Source of the DNA: Pseudodesulfovibrio sp.
Lineage (GTDB): Bacteria; Desulfobacterota; Desulfovibrionia; Desulfovibrionales; Desulfovibrionaceae
Reading direction: 5' to 3'
Length of the DNA stretch: 64,000 nucleotides
Assembly (NCBI RefSeq): GCF_028692895.1
Contig: NZ_JAQUWN010000006.1
Location: 23,217-87,216 of the forward strand
The notes under the pieces are model-generated. The model saw only the letters and a list, made by a program, of their open reading frames with translations, was not told the DNA's origin and searched no databases. Positions 1-8,462 of this stretch are shown here, one piece after another. The first letter of the stretch is position 1; the number at the start of each line of letters is the position of its first letter. Made by a program: the position numbers and the translations under genes.

Positions 1-181
1 GGTCGGCCCATTCCATGACCGGCGCGGCGTCGGCCAGGCCGGCGGGCCGCCAACCCGAGCGGTCGCGCGCCACCAGTGCGGCGTCGCGCCCGGCCTGGTG
101 CAGGATGTCGGCCATCTGGCGGAGCACGGTGACGCCCCCGGTGGGCTTGTTCACGGGCGGGAGGAAAATTCGTGTCTTCAT
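1..181 (-). CDS. Glycosyltransferase N-terminus (partial)
   Basis: This is the first 60 codons of a leftward gene that runs off the left edge. The protein begins MKTRIFLPPVNKPTGGVTVL, followed by RQMADILHQAG. A short hydrophobic strand, a glycine-rich GGV turn and then a helix with Q and H residues is typical of the N-terminal Rossmann half of GT-B glycosyltransferases, where the glycine turn sits at the cleft between domains. No catalytic part is visible, so donor and acceptor cannot be named. The upstream sequence GTTTCACCTGTATCC has no clear Shine-Dalgarno sequence, so the start is a best guess. The GT assignment is inference from the first 60 residues only. Confidence 0.6.
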   Translation of the reverse strand, partial: MKTRIFLPPVNKPTGGVTVLRQMADILHQAGRDAALVARDRSGWRPAGLADAAPVMEWAD

Positions 182-356
182 GGATACAGGTGAAACCACA
201 CTCCCGGCCATTTGGCAAGGCGGGGGAGAGGAGGGGCGCGAGGCGGCTGGGGTTGGCGCCGCCTCGCGCCGGGGAGAGGAATGATTTCCGTTGAGGAGAC
301 CATACGCTCCTCCGCCGGGAGGCGGGTCACGGTCATGTGACGATTTTTCGGCTTCC

Positions 357-426
357 GCGCGAAGAAAGCACTTGTGCGCGAAGAAAGGGCTTGTGCGGGC
401 CGGGGCGCGGGCCTAGATTGCGCCGA
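357..426 (+). promoter_or_regulatory. Tandem 19-bp repeat and candidate promoter for a leaderless mRNA
   Basis: Two adjacent 19-base units (357-375 and 376-394) begin GCGCGAAGAAAG and end CTTGT, differing at two bases. The second overlaps a -35-like TTGTGC (391-396), which is followed after 17 bases by TAGATT (414-419). A start about seven bases downstream falls on the ATG at 426. No Shine-Dalgarno sequence precedes that ATG, which fits a leaderless message. The repeats could be operator half sites. Confidence 0.4.
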
Positions 427-1331
427 TGCGAAACTGGCTCACCCCCGGCATGCGCGTCATGCTGCTCGGCACCTTCCTCTTTTCCGTCGGCTCGCTCTGC
501 GTCAAGCTGGCGGGCAGCCGCATCCCCACCACGGAGATTCTCTTCGTGCGCGGCCTGGTGGGCATCGTCTTTTGCTGGGCCATCGTGCGCCGGGCCGGGG
601 TGGGCATGCTCGGCAACCGGCGGTGGACCCTGTTCACGCGCGGGCTGTTCGGGTTCCTCTCGCTCCTGGCCGAGTTCTACGCCATCGTCCACCTGCCGCT
701 GGCCGACGCCACGGTCATCATCTTCACCCACCCGGCGGTGGTCGCCCTGGCGGCCTGGTTCGTCCTGCGCGAGAAATTGAGCGCGGGGGCGCTCGTCTCG
801 ATCATGGTCAGCCTGTCGGGCGTGGTCCTGGTCTGCCACCCCGGCTTCCTCTTCGGCGGGGCCGGGCCGGAACTGGATTCCGTGGCTCTGGGCGTGGCCC
901 TGCTCAGCGTGGCCTTAACCGCCGTGGCCATCATGGCGGTGCGCTCCCTGGCCGCCACCGAGCATCCGGCCGTCATCATCCTCTACCCGCCCATGATAAT
1001 CTGTCTGGCCTGCCCGCTCTTCGCGGCCGACTGGGTGGCGCCCGACTGGGGGGAATGGCTGATGCTCCTGGGCGTGGCCGGATTCATGAACGCGGGCCAA
1101 TACTACATGACCGTGGGCTACGCCAAGGACTCGGCCGCGCGCATCAGTTCGGTGACCTGCCTGGAGGTGGTCTTCGCCGCCCTGTGGGGCGCGATGTTCC
1201 TGGGGGAAATCCCGGATATGTGGACCATCGGCGGCGGGCTGCTCATCGTGGCCGGCACCCTGGCCCTGGGCCGGTCGGGCGGGGGCGAGACCCCGGCGAC
1301 CCCGGCGGCCCCGGCGGAGCAGCGGTCCTAG
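426..1331 (+). CDS. EamA/DMT-family inner-membrane transporter
   Basis: A 301-residue polytopic membrane protein of the drug/metabolite transporter superfamily. It has the two-fold EamA repeat, about ten hydrophobic helices, roughly residues 8-140 and 155-290. The first repeat contains [17 protein letters not shown] and the typical end of the half, [26 protein letters not shown]. The second ends with [18 protein letters not shown] and a GGGLLIVAG helix, the usual C-terminal EamA signature. The length is normal for the family. The substrate cannot be told from sequence; relatives export amino acids or metabolites. It converges on the PilZ gene with only 25 bases between stop codons. A second EamA protein lies at 21351. 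Confidence 0.9.
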   Translation: MRNWLTPGMRVMLLGTFLFSVGSLCVKLAGSRIPTTEILFVRGLVGIVFCWAIVRRAGVGMLGNRRWTLFTRGLFGFLSLLAEFYAIVHLPLADATVIIFTHPAVVALAAWFVLREKLSAGALVSIMVSLSGVVLVCHPGFLFGGAGPELDSVALGVALLSVALTAVAIMAVRSLAATEHPAVIILYPPMIICLACPLFAADWVAPDWGEWLMLLGVAGFMNAGQYYMTVGYAKDSAARISSVTCLEVVFAALWGAMFLGEIPDMWTIGGGLLIVAGTLALGRSGGGETPATPAAPAEQRS

Positions 1332-1356
1332 CGGCCGACGCCGAAAACGCGCCCCG

Positions 1357-1716
1357 CTACCCGTCGACGCCGGGGAAGCGGCCCAGCTCCTCGTCGATGG
1401 CCTCGGGGTCGTCGGCATTGAGCTGGACCAGCCGGTGCAGGGTGGCGAAGCTCAGGTCATCCATCTCCTTGAAGACCATGCCCACGCCGCTCTCCCCGAC
1501 CCGGACCACCTCGCCCTCCACCACGATGCGCAGGCCGGGCGCCAGCGGAATGTTCAGCTCGCAGGCCGTGCCCATCAGGCAGTCCTCGCATCCGTCGAGC
1601 AGCGCGCCCTTGAGGCTCAGGTTGCGGGTGGATACGGGAATGACCACGTCGCCCACGGTGACGTAGGCCTCGAAATCCGCCTTGACGCGCGTTCCGCGCC
1701 GCTTTTCACTGCTCAT
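1357..1716 (-). CDS. PilZ-domain protein, c-di-GMP receptor candidate
   Basis: A 119-residue single-domain protein. It shows both PilZ ligand motifs: an arginine pair in RRGTR (residues 6-10) and the NLSLKG segment (32-37), matching the [D/N]xSxxG consensus. Proteins of this kind bind c-di-GMP and change partner or motor activity; the target here is unknown. The start was chosen for the GGAGG and GGAG stretches just upstream of the ATG at 1716, and because the first residues lead straight into RxxxR. The last 25 residues are acidic and may be a tail outside the barrel. It stands alone, divergent from argS, so it is probably a single-gene unit. Confidence 0.88.
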   Translation of the reverse strand: MSSEKRRGTRVKADFEAYVTVGDVVIPVSTRNLSLKGALLDGCEDCLMGTACELNIPLAPGLRIVVEGEVVRVGESGVGMVFKEMDDLSFATLHRLVQLNADDPEAIDEELGRFPGVDG

Positions 1717-1869
1717 GGCCGTCTCCTTGCCTCCTGCATACCACACAACGGACCGGGTTTGAAGAAAAGAGACGGGCCGCCGGGAAAGGGCCCCTCTCGG
1801 CGCTTGGATTGCGCGGGCAAACATGCTAATGGGCCCTCCACAAGGTTCGTGCAAGGAGCGACAAAGCAG

Positions 1870-3513
1870 ATGAGAGCGAAGCAACACCTGGAAGAGGCAT
1901 TGAGGGCCGCGCTGGCCGACAAGGGCTGGGCCTGGCCGGAAAAGGCCGTCATCGAGCCGCCCAAGGACAAGCGGTTCGGCGACATGTCCGCCAACGTGGC
2001 CATGCTGCTGGCCAAGGAGGCGAAGAAAGCCCCGCGCGCCATCGCCGAGGACCTCGCCGCAGCGCTTTCCGCCGACGCGCTTTTCGAGAAGATCGACATC
2101 GCCGGTCCGGGTTTCCTGAATTTCACCTTCGCGCCCTCGTTCTGGCGCAAGACCGTGGGCGTCATCCGCGAGGCGGGCGAGGCCTACGGCGACTCCACCC
2201 TGGGCAACGGCACCCGGGTGCAGGTGGAGTACGTCTCCGCCAACCCCACCGGCCCGCTGCACATCGGCCACGGCCGGGGCGCGGCCCTGGGCGACTCCCT
2301 GGTCCGCATCATGGAGAAGGCCGGGTACGACGTCGAGGCCGAGTACTACATCAACGACGCCGGGCGCCAGATGAACATCCTGGGCAACTCCATCCTCTAC
2401 CGCGCCCGCGAGCTGGGCGGCAAGAACCCGGCCGAGCCCGAGGACTACTACCGCGGCGAGTACATCATCGACATCGCCCGCGCCTGCATGGCCCTGAACC
2501 CCGGCCTGCTCGACCTGCCCGAGGCCGAGGCCATGGAGGTCTGCAAGGTGTACGGCATGAACGACATCCTCCAGGGCATCAAGGACGACCTGGCCGCCTT
2601 CGGCGTGCGCCACGACGTCTGGTTCTCGGAGAAGTCCCTGGTGGCGGACGGCAAGGTCGAGGAGACCTTCGCCGACCTCACGGCGTCGGGCATGGGCTAC
2701 GAGGCGGACGGCGCGTTCTGGTTCCGCTCCACCCAGCTCGGCGACGACAAGGACCGCGTCCTGCGCAAGAGCAACGGCGACACCACCTATTTCGCCTCGG
2801 ACATCGCCTACCACGACAACAAGTTCAAACGCGGCTTTGACCTGGTGGTGGACATCTGGGGCGCGGACCATCACGGCTACGTGCCGCGCATGATGGCCGC
2901 CTGCGAGGCCCTGGGCAAAAAGGGCGGCCTGGCCGTCATCCTGGTCAACCTGGTCAACCTGCTCAAGAACGGCGAGCCCATCGCCATGTCCACCCGCGCG
3001 GGCCAGTTCGAGACCCTCAAGGACGTGGTGGACGAGGTCGGGTCCGACGCCTCCCGCTTCATGTTCCTGTCCCGCAAGTCCGACTCCAAGCTCGACTTCG
3101 ACCTGGAGCTGGTCAAGCAGCAGTCCATGGACAACCCGGTCTACTATGTGCAGTACGCCTACGCCCGCATCCGCTCGCTCCAGAAAAAGGCCGAGGAGGC
3201 CGGAACCCGCGCGGCCGAGGACACGCCCGCCGCGCTGGCCCCCCTCGACACCGAACACGACATGGAGCTGCTCCGGCTGCTCGACCAGTACCCGGACTAC
3301 GTGGAGAGCGCCGCGCGCACCCAGTCGCCGCACCTCATCAGCATGTATCTCCAGGAGCTTGCCTCGACGCTGCACAGATACTATACCAATTGCCATGTCC
3401 TTTCGGCCGGCGAGGACGTGGCCGCCGCCCGTCTCGCCCTGCTCGGCTGCGTGGCCGACGTGCTCAAAAACGGCCTGGGGCTGCTCGGCGTGAGCGCCCC
3501 GGACTCCATGTAG
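1870..3513 (+). CDS. argS: Arginine-tRNA ligase
   Basis: A cytoplasmic class I aminoacyl-tRNA synthetase of 547 residues that charges tRNA-Arg. The HIGH motif is HIGH at residues 131-134 within [15 protein letters not shown]. The second class I loop is the relaxed ArgS form AMSTRAG at about 372-378, without the usual lysine. The N-terminal Add-1 domain and the C-terminal DALR anticodon-binding domain, with [11 protein letters not shown] and a helical end, are both present. The length is usual. The ATG at 1870 follows AAGGAG by ten bases. The SPOR-domain gene starts eight bases after the stop codon and is probably cotranscribed. Confidence 0.97.
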   Translation: MRAKQHLEEALRAALADKGWAWPEKAVIEPPKDKRFGDMSANVAMLLAKEAKKAPRAIAEDLAAALSADALFEKIDIAGPGFLNFTFAPSFWRKTVGVIREAGEAYGDSTLGNGTRVQVEYVSANPTGPLHIGHGRGAALGDSLVRIMEKAGYDVEAEYYINDAGRQMNILGNSILYRARELGGKNPAEPEDYYRGEYIIDIARACMALNPGLLDLPEAEAMEVCKVYGMNDILQGIKDDLAAFGVRHDVWFSEKSLVADGKVEETFADLTASGMGYEADGAFWFRSTQLGDDKDRVLRKSNGDTTYFASDIAYHDNKFKRGFDLVVDIWGADHHGYVPRMMAACEALGKKGGLAVILVNLVNLLKNGEPIAMSTRAGQFETLKDVVDEVGSDASRFMFLSRKSDSKLDFDLELVKQQSMDNPVYYVQYAYARIRSLQKKAEEAGTRAAEDTPAALAPLDTEHDMELLRLLDQYPDYVESAARTQSPHLISMYLQELASTLHRYYTNCHVLSAGEDVAAARLALLGCVADVLKNGLGLLGVSAPDSM

Positions 3514-3521
3514 GGAAAACC

Positions 3522-4217
3522 ATGGCCGAGGAAAGCGCCTCCAAGATCAAGGTCAAGAAGCCTCCCATCAAGGCCAAGACCTTCACCTTCACCCTGTCCC
3601 TGCCCGCCATGATAAGCGCGGTGGGGTCCGGCATCCTGGCGCTGTCCTTCTTCTTCGTCATGGGCATCCTCATCGGCCGGGGCTACCGGCCCGAGTCCGA
3701 CGTGCCGCGCCTGGGCGAGCTCATGCCCACCAAGGAGCACGGCCAGCTCACCGAGGAACCGGCCAAGCCCGAGATCCTCAAGGCCGAGGAGCTGGGCTAT
3801 CCCGACCGGCTCAAGGCCCAGCCCGACCGCGCCGCTCCCGCCGCGCCCGCGCCCAAGCCCGCGCCCAAGCCTGAACCCAAGCCCGCGCCCAAGCCCGCCC
3901 CGGCCGCCGAGGCGAACGCGGCCGAGAAACCGGCCGCGTTCCAGCCCGAGGCCGCCAAGCCGGGCGAGCCGGTCTTCGACTACGTCTACCAGGTGGCGTC
4001 GTTCCGCAAGGCGGAGATGGCCGACGCCCTGTCCGCCAGGCTGGTGGGAGCGGGGCTGCGCACCGGCATCGCCTCGGGCGACGTCGGCGGCTCGACCTGG
4101 TACCGCGTCCAGGTCCTGCACCACGGCACCCCGGCGTCCACCGGCCCCATGAAGGACGTCCTGGCCCGGTTCGGCATCAGCAAGCCGCTGCTCAAGAAGA
4201 AGACCCCCGCCCAATAG
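3522..4217 (+). CDS. SPOR-domain membrane protein
   Basis: A 231-residue bitopic protein. Residues 1-25 are basic and cytoplasmic, about 28-52 form one membrane helix (ISAVGSGILALSFFFVMGIL), and about 100-145 are a low-complexity linker of Pro, Lys and Ala repeats. The last 80 residues look like a SPOR fold, with YVYQVASFRKAEMADALSARL and a WYRVQV strand. SPOR domains bind denuded peptidoglycan at division sites, so a role in envelope or septum biology is likely. It follows argS by eight bases, an arrangement common in Desulfovibrio-type genomes. The Pro/Lys/Ala linker is encoded by near-repetitive CCCAAGCCC units. Confidence 0.87.
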   Translation: MAEESASKIKVKKPPIKAKTFTFTLSLPAMISAVGSGILALSFFFVMGILIGRGYRPESDVPRLGELMPTKEHGQLTEEPAKPEILKAEELGYPDRLKAQPDRAAPAAPAPKPAPKPEPKPAPKPAPAAEANAAEKPAAFQPEAAKPGEPVFDYVYQVASFRKAEMADALSARLVGAGLRTGIASGDVGGSTWYRVQVLHHGTPASTGPMKDVLARFGISKPLLKKKTPAQ

Positions 4218-4337
4218 GCCCGCCTTTTCCCGAAATCTTCGCTTCCCGAGTGTCGACATGACATGCCGGGCGGCGTAGCCTTGCTCCATCGGTCGATTGG
4301 CGCACCATGCCGACCACACCTCATACAAGGAGACATC

Positions 4338-5414
4338 ATGCCCTTTTGCATCATCATGCTTATTCTGGCCGTCCTGTTCGTGTCCGTTCCGGCAACCGCT
4401 TGTTCCGACTTCGTGGTCAAGGCCAAGGACGGCACCGTGCTCGATGCCCGCTCCATGGACTTCGCCATTGAGGATCAGGCCGAGGTCGTCGTCTATCCCC
4501 GAGGAAAAGAGTGGGCCTCCGAGGCCCCCGGCAAGGCCAAGGGGTTGAGCTGGAAACAGCGCTACGGCTTTGTCGGTTTCTCGGCTCTTGGCCTGGAGGT
4601 CTCCTCCGACGGCATGAATGAAAAGGGGCTCTCGGCCAAGTTCCTGTGGCTGCCCTCCGTGGGTTTCCAGGCCGTGCCCAAGGGCCGGGAATCCAAGGCC
4701 CTGGCCGCCTCGCTGGTGCCCGACTGGATTCTCGGCAACTTCTCCACCGTGGCGGAGGTCAAGCGCGCCCTGCAAGACGTGCTGGTCTGGGGCGACTCCC
4801 TGCCCGGCCTGGGCGGAACCCTGACCATCCACGTGGCGGTGCACGACGCCAAGGGCGACAGCATGGTGGCCGAATGGGTCGACGGCAAGCTGAACGTCTA
4901 CGACAACCCGCTGGGCATCATGACCAACGAGCCGCCGCTGCCCATGCAGCGGGCCAACCTGCGCAACTACGTGAACCTTTCCCCGTGGGTGCGGGAGGAC
5001 CTCCAGCTCGACGGCCAGTCCGTGCACGGCACGGGCAACGGCTCGGGCATGCTCGGCCTGCCGGGCGACTGCACGCCGCCGTCGCGCTTCGTGCGGGTCG
5101 CGGTGCTGCGCCAGTTCGCCTACCAGCCGGAGACGGCGGACGAGGCCATTGTCCTGGCCCGCCGCCTGCTGGAGCAGGTCTACGTGCCGCGGGGCGTGAG
5201 CCGCGACAAGGCGCCCCAGGGCGAGATGGCCGACTACACGCAGTGGAGCAACATCTACGACCTGACCCGCCGCGTGCTGTATTTTGCGGACTACCAGGAC
5301 CAGACCCTGCGGGTCATCGACCTCAACAAGCTCGACTTCACCCGGTCCGACTACGCCCCGGTTCCGGTCAGGGCCGCCACCGGCAACGCGTTCAAGGACG
5401 TGACGCCGCGCTAG
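4338..5414 (+). CDS. Secreted choloylglycine-hydrolase-family amidase
   Basis: A 358-residue Ntn hydrolase of the choloylglycine hydrolase and penicillin V acylase family, which cleaves linear carbon-nitrogen amide bonds. The first 21 residues are a signal peptide ending in PATA; cleavage there would place Cys22 (in CSDFVVKAKDG) at the mature N-terminus, exactly where the family needs its nucleophile. ARSMDF matches the conserved R-x-M-D segment, and IMTNEPP the Asn region. The product should therefore be active in the periplasm or outside the cell. The true substrate is unknown; N-acyl homoserine lactones, bile salts and beta-lactams are all seen in the family. The start follows AAGGAG. A strong terminator follows. 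Confidence 0.88.
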   Translation: MPFCIIMLILAVLFVSVPATACSDFVVKAKDGTVLDARSMDFAIEDQAEVVVYPRGKEWASEAPGKAKGLSWKQRYGFVGFSALGLEVSSDGMNEKGLSAKFLWLPSVGFQAVPKGRESKALAASLVPDWILGNFSTVAEVKRALQDVLVWGDSLPGLGGTLTIHVAVHDAKGDSMVAEWVDGKLNVYDNPLGIMTNEPPLPMQRANLRNYVNLSPWVREDLQLDGQSVHGTGNGSGMLGLPGDCTPPSRFVRVAVLRQFAYQPETADEAIVLARRLLEQVYVPRGVSRDKAPQGEMADYTQWSNIYDLTRRVLYFADYQDQTLRVIDLNKLDFTRSDYAPVPVRAATGNAFKDVTPR

Positions 5415-5440
5415 GCGTTGTTTACTACGGCGTAATTGGG

Positions 5441-5473
5441 GAGGCCCGGACCGGAATGGTCCGGGCCTCTTTT
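5441..5473 (+). terminator. Rho-independent terminator of the amidase gene
   Basis: A perfect 12-bp stem GAGGCCCGGACC with loop GGAAT, followed by TTTT. It lies 27 bases after the stop codon of the choloylglycine-hydrolase-type gene. Confidence 0.9.
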
Positions 5474-5884
5474 GTCGTGAACGCAGGTGGTGCTTTCAAA
5501 CTGAACACGCCAGGTTGCCAGGGATTCCCAAAATGCGCGTTGCCCTCACACTCAATCTTCACAACGGGAGGACGCCGCCACATGGGAAAGACGGCTTGAC
5601 CGAGGAAAAAGGGAAATCCCAGAGCGGTTGGTCATGCGACATCCCGGCATAAGGGATACGGCAGGCGCCCTCGGCTATGGCTCCTCCGCCGTCTGCCGGA
5701 AAATCCATCGGAGTTCAAAAACTGATCGGCGGGCGATTGTTTGCAGCAGCCATGCCGCCCGGCGGAACGCCGGCATGTGGAGGGGGGGCGCTGAAAACGT
5801 GATGATATTACAGCTTGTTGTAGCGCGGACAAGTCGCGAAGGCATTGGCCGTCGGCCTGGTTGCCCCGGAGGCTTTCCCGAACG
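5474..5884. other. Noncoding stretch, nothing recognised
   Basis: About 410 bases between the amidase terminator and the end of dtd. Composition is less GC-rich than the flanking genes and no frame has family-like sequence. There is a seven-base inverted repeat CATGCCG/CGGCATG at 5751-5777 with a 13-base loop. It could hold a small RNA or a decayed gene; I see no firm signal for either. Confidence 0.4.
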
Positions 5885-6349
5885 CTACATCTGCTCGGAG
5901 TCCAGCAGAATGGTGACGGGGCCCCAGTTGGTGAGGTCGAGGTGCATTTCCGCGCCGAAGGTGCCGGTGGCGACGTGCGCCGGGGCCCGGGATTTTGCGT
6001 CGGCGACGAAGCGGTTGAAGAGTTGGAGCGCGGTATCGGGCGGGCAGGCTGTGGAGAAGGAGGGGCGGCGGCCTTTTTTGCACTCGGCGTAGAGGGTGAA
6101 CTGGGAGACGAGAAGGAGGTCGCCGCGCATGTCGAGGAGGGAGCGGTTGAAGCTGGACTGGTCGTCCGGGAAGATGCGCAGGTTGAGGAGTTTGTCAAGC
6201 ATCTTCGGCCAGGCCGGGGAGTCGGGCAGGGCGGGGGTGTCGGTCTGGCCGAAACCGACGAGGGCGAGGATGCCGGTGTCGATTTGGCCAACGGTCCGGT
6301 CGTCCACGGCGACGCTGGCTCGGGTGACGCGCTGGAGGAGGATTCGCAT
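5885..6349 (-). CDS. dtd: D-aminoacyl-tRNA deacylase
   Basis: A 154-residue cytoplasmic enzyme that hydrolyses D-amino acids, and misattached glycine, from tRNA. It opens MRILLQRVTRASVAVD, the usual DTD start, and carries the two active-site motifs: SQFTLYAECKKGRRPSF, and NWGPVTILL containing the Gly-Pro pair that enforces chirality. The length is normal. It is the last gene of a leftward run, eight bases downstream of a small membrane-protein gene, and GAGGA at -11 precedes the ATG at 6349. No unusual residues were noticed. Confidence 0.95.
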   Translation of the reverse strand: MRILLQRVTRASVAVDDRTVGQIDTGILALVGFGQTDTPALPDSPAWPKMLDKLLNLRIFPDDQSSFNRSLLDMRGDLLLVSQFTLYAECKKGRRPSFSTACPPDTALQLFNRFVADAKSRAPAHVATGTFGAEMHLDLTNWGPVTILLDSEQM

Positions 6350-6357
6350 GGGTGCGG

Positions 6358-6597
6358 TCAGGCCCCGGAGGTGGTGGAGGTTGCCGGCCGGGTGTCGGGC
6401 GCGGCGGGCGGGGCGTCGTGCCGACAGCCCCGGCCCAGGGCGGCGATGAGGAAGAAGGCGACGAAGACGATGAAGGCGACGCCGCTGAGGACGCGCCGGG
6501 GGTTGGAGCGCGCGTCCTTGGGGATGAGCATGCCGGTCATGATCTTGCCGTAGGACGGCTCGTTGGGGTCGCGCGGGACCTGTCTGCGCCGGGCCAT
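6358..6597 (-). CDS. Small single-pass membrane protein, unknown
   Basis: A 79-residue protein. It begins MARRRQVPRDPNEPSYGKI, a basic and polar N-terminus, and has one predicted membrane helix at about residues 38-56 (RVLSGVAFIVFVAFFLIAAL). A Pro/Ala/Thr-rich tail follows. I do not recognise a family. Its ATG overlaps the queD stop codon by one base (TGATG), so translation is probably coupled to queD. It sits between queD and dtd in an operon concerned with modified bases, nucleotides and tRNA, but the sequence gives no functional clue. The coupling and the intact frame support a real gene. Confidence 0.7.
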   Translation of the reverse strand: MARRRQVPRDPNEPSYGKIMTGMLIPKDARSNPRRVLSGVAFIVFVAFFLIAALGRGCRHDAPPAAPDTRPATSTTSGA

Positions 6598-6977
6598 CAG
6601 TCTTCCCAGTAGGTGGCCTTGGAGGAGGACTTTTCGGAGACCGAGACCTCGACGAGGCGGACGTTTCCCGGGAGTCTGCCCTTGAGCTGGCGGTAGATGT
6701 ACATGGCCAGGTTTTCGGAGGACGGGTTGATCTCGGCGAAGCAGTCCACCTCGTTGAGGTGGTGGTGGTCGAGCTTGTCGAGGACCTCGCCGGTGAGGCG
6801 CTTGAGCACCTTGAAGTCCATGAGATACTGGACTTTTTCTTCAAGTTCCGAGCCTTCGACCACGACCTCGACGCCGAAGTTGTGGCCGTGCATCTGCTCG
6901 CATTTGCCGCCGTAGTTGCGCAGTTGGTGCGAGGCGGAGAAATCCTGGGTGACGGTCAGCCGCCATTTGCCGGACAT
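6597..6977 (-). CDS. queD: 6-carboxy-5,6,7,8-tetrahydropterin synthase
   Basis: A 126-residue zinc enzyme of the 6-pyruvoyltetrahydropterin synthase fold. In queuosine synthesis it turns dihydroneopterin triphosphate into 6-carboxytetrahydropterin. The zinc histidines are H17 (in FSASH) and H30 and H32 (in CEQMHGHNF), with the catalytic Cys26 four residues before the HGH. The LDHHHLN segment (69-75) supplies the conserved Asp-His pair, and NPSSENLAMYIY the usual acidic helix. The gene starts two bases after the MazG-type gene stops. The queC and queE genes that would complete the pathway are not in the window. Confidence 0.95.
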   Translation of the reverse strand: MSGKWRLTVTQDFSASHQLRNYGGKCEQMHGHNFGVEVVVEGSELEEKVQYLMDFKVLKRLTGEVLDKLDHHHLNEVDCFAEINPSSENLAMYIYRQLKGRLPGNVRLVEVSVSEKSSSKATYWED

Positions 6978-6979
6978 GG

Positions 6980-7336
6980 TTATCGCTCCTTGTATTCGTG
7001 CGGGCGCAGGGGTTCGTCCTGGAAGGCCTCTTTGGGGTACTTCCCGTCGTTCTTGTCGCATTTTGCGTGGGCGGCCGCAACCAGGTCGATGCCCAGTTCG
7101 TCGGCCAGGCGGACGAGGTAGATGAGCACGTCGGCCATTTCCTCGCCCATGGCCTGGCGGTGCGCGGCGTCCGGGGAGCGGCTTTCGTCGGGCGTGAGCC
7201 ACATGAAGAGCTCGTTGAGCTCGCCCACCTCGGCGGTGAGGGCCATGACCAGGTTCTTGGGGGTCTGGTGTTTCTGCCAGTGCCGTTCCTCGACGAAGCG
7301 GCGGTGGCGGTCGTTCAGGTCGTTGAGGGAATCCAT
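6980..7336 (-). CDS. MazG-like nucleotide pyrophosphohydrolase
   Basis: A 118-residue all-alpha NTP pyrophosphatase of the MazG or dCTPase (RS21-C6) type. The metal-binding pattern is clear: EVGEL at 36-40 and EEMAD at 65-69, giving the ExxE and ExxD carboxylates. The motif PKNLVMALTAEVGEL fits the small dCTP pyrophosphatase branch better than full-length MazG. These enzymes hydrolyse non-canonical or excess nucleoside triphosphates to monophosphates. It heads a tightly packed run with queD (gap of two bases), so the nucleotide might be linked to pterin or deazapurine metabolism; this is only inferred from context. GAGGA precedes the start. Confidence 0.85.
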   Translation of the reverse strand: MDSLNDLNDRHRRFVEERHWQKHQTPKNLVMALTAEVGELNELFMWLTPDESRSPDAAHRQAMGEEMADVLIYLVRLADELGIDLVAAAHAKCDKNDGKYPKEAFQDEPLRPHEYKER

Positions 7337-7338
7337 GG

Positions 7339-7458
7339 CTATCCTCGGGATGCGGGTTGCGGGACGGCGGCCGGCCGGGCGTATTCCTCCTCGTCTCCGG
7401 CCACGAGACGGCCGCGGGCCTTGCGCACGCCGGTGCCGGTGCTGACGTATCCTTGCAT
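7339..7458 (-). CDS. Possible 39-residue protein
   Basis: A short frame, ATG at 7458 to TAG at 7339, ending two bases before the MazG-type gene starts. It encodes MQGYVSTGTGVRKARGRL, then VAGDEEEYARPAA and a Pro/Ala end. Third codon positions are mostly G or C, as in coding DNA here, but the stretch is short and no Shine-Dalgarno sequence precedes the ATG. The MazG ribosome site lies inside its last codons. It could be a leader peptide or chance. Confidence 0.3.
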   Translation of the reverse strand: MQGYVSTGTGVRKARGRLVAGDEEEYARPAAVPQPASRG

Positions 7459-7604
7459 GGCGTGAAGCGGGCGGGGCCGCCCGGGACCGGAACCCTACAG
7501 CGGGCCGGGGCGGAATGCAAATGGCGGGAAGGGGCCGGGTCGTCTAGTCCGGACCGGAGCTGTCCTCGTTGTCCCCCCGCCGCGTCAAAGCCTCCGGGAG
7601 CTGC

Positions 7605-8393
7605 CTACGCGCCGCCGGGGCCGCCGAGAATGCCGAGGATGCGGTCGGCCAGTTGGTCGAGCTGATCGGACTCGGGCAGGCCGAGGACCGAGGCGTCGGT
7701 CATCTGGCGCTCCATGAGTCCCGGCAGGGGCGGTATGGAGACGGCTCGGCCGGGCAGCCCTGCCAGGGCCGGTGGCTGGCCGCCCGCGTGCCGGTTCAGG
7801 ACCAGGAGCTGGTTGTCGAGCCCGAGGTCGCGGGCCATGCGGCCGATCTCGGCCCCGGTCTGGAGGCTGCGCATACTCGGCTCGGAGACCACGACGAGGC
7901 CGTCCACGTGGGCCACTGTGCCCCGGCCCAGGTGCTCGACTCCGGCCTCCAGGTCCACCAGGACCCAGGCGTCGCGGTCCATGACCACATGGGCGAGCAG
8001 GGCCTTGAGCAGCGCGTTGGCGTCGCAGGCGCAGCCGCCGCCCGCGTTGGTCACCGCGCCCATGACCAGCAGCCGCTTGCGGCCGGGGGCGACGCCGGGA
8101 TCGGGCCGCCCGGCCAGGGGCGCGTCCACGGCCAGGGATTCCGGCAGGTCGTCCACCTCCGGATTCAGGTTCAGGAACCCGCCCTCGTGGATGCGCTCGC
8201 GGATCAGGTCGCCGCGCCGGATGAGCGGCTCGGGCAGATCCGCCGGGTCGAGGCCCGAGGCCTGGCCCAGGGAGAGCGCGGTGTCCGCGTCCACCATCCA
8301 GACGTCCCGCCCCTGCCGGGCCAGCCGGTCGGCCAGCCAGGAGGTCAGCGAAGTCTTGCCCACCCCGCCCTTGCCCGCCAGTGCGATCTTCAT
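7605..8393 (-). CDS. cooC: CO dehydrogenase maturation ATPase
   Basis: A 262-residue MinD/ParA-type P-loop ATPase that supplies nickel to the C-cluster of CO dehydrogenase. The deviant Walker A is GKGGVGKT (residues 7-14). The CxC motif that holds metal at the dimer interface of CooC is at C121 and C123 (GCACDAN). VDADTALSLG is the switch region. GGAGG precedes the ATG at 8393. It lies 69 bases downstream of cooS on the same strand, with a strong hairpin between them, so the two are probably one operon with possible processing or attenuation. No cooF, cooJ or cooT was seen nearby. Confidence 0.94.
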   Translation of the reverse strand: MKIALAGKGGVGKTSLTSWLADRLARQGRDVWMVDADTALSLGQASGLDPADLPEPLIRRGDLIRERIHEGGFLNLNPEVDDLPESLAVDAPLAGRPDPGVAPGRKRLLVMGAVTNAGGGCACDANALLKALLAHVVMDRDAWVLVDLEAGVEHLGRGTVAHVDGLVVVSEPSMRSLQTGAEIGRMARDLGLDNQLLVLNRHAGGQPPALAGLPGRAVSIPPLPGLMERQMTDASVLGLPESDQLDQLADRILGILGGPGGA

Positions 8394-8423
8394 GTCTCCA
8401 CCTCCGGTGGTTGGGAATTCCGG

Positions 8424-8447
8424 AGGGAGGCCCCTTGCGGGGCCTCC
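8424..8447 (-). other. Hairpin between cooS and cooC
   Basis: A perfect 10-bp inverted repeat GGGAGGCCCC with loop TTGC or GCAA. There is no U-run after it on the coding (minus) strand, so it is more likely an mRNA-stabilising, processing or partial-termination element than a full terminator. Confidence 0.5.
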
Positions 8448-8462
8448 CCGGCTTCGGGTCGG

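Noticed and set aside
5751..5777. Inverted repeat as terminator of an unseen gene
   Set aside because: Short arms, a 13-base loop and no T-run; no gene ends nearby.
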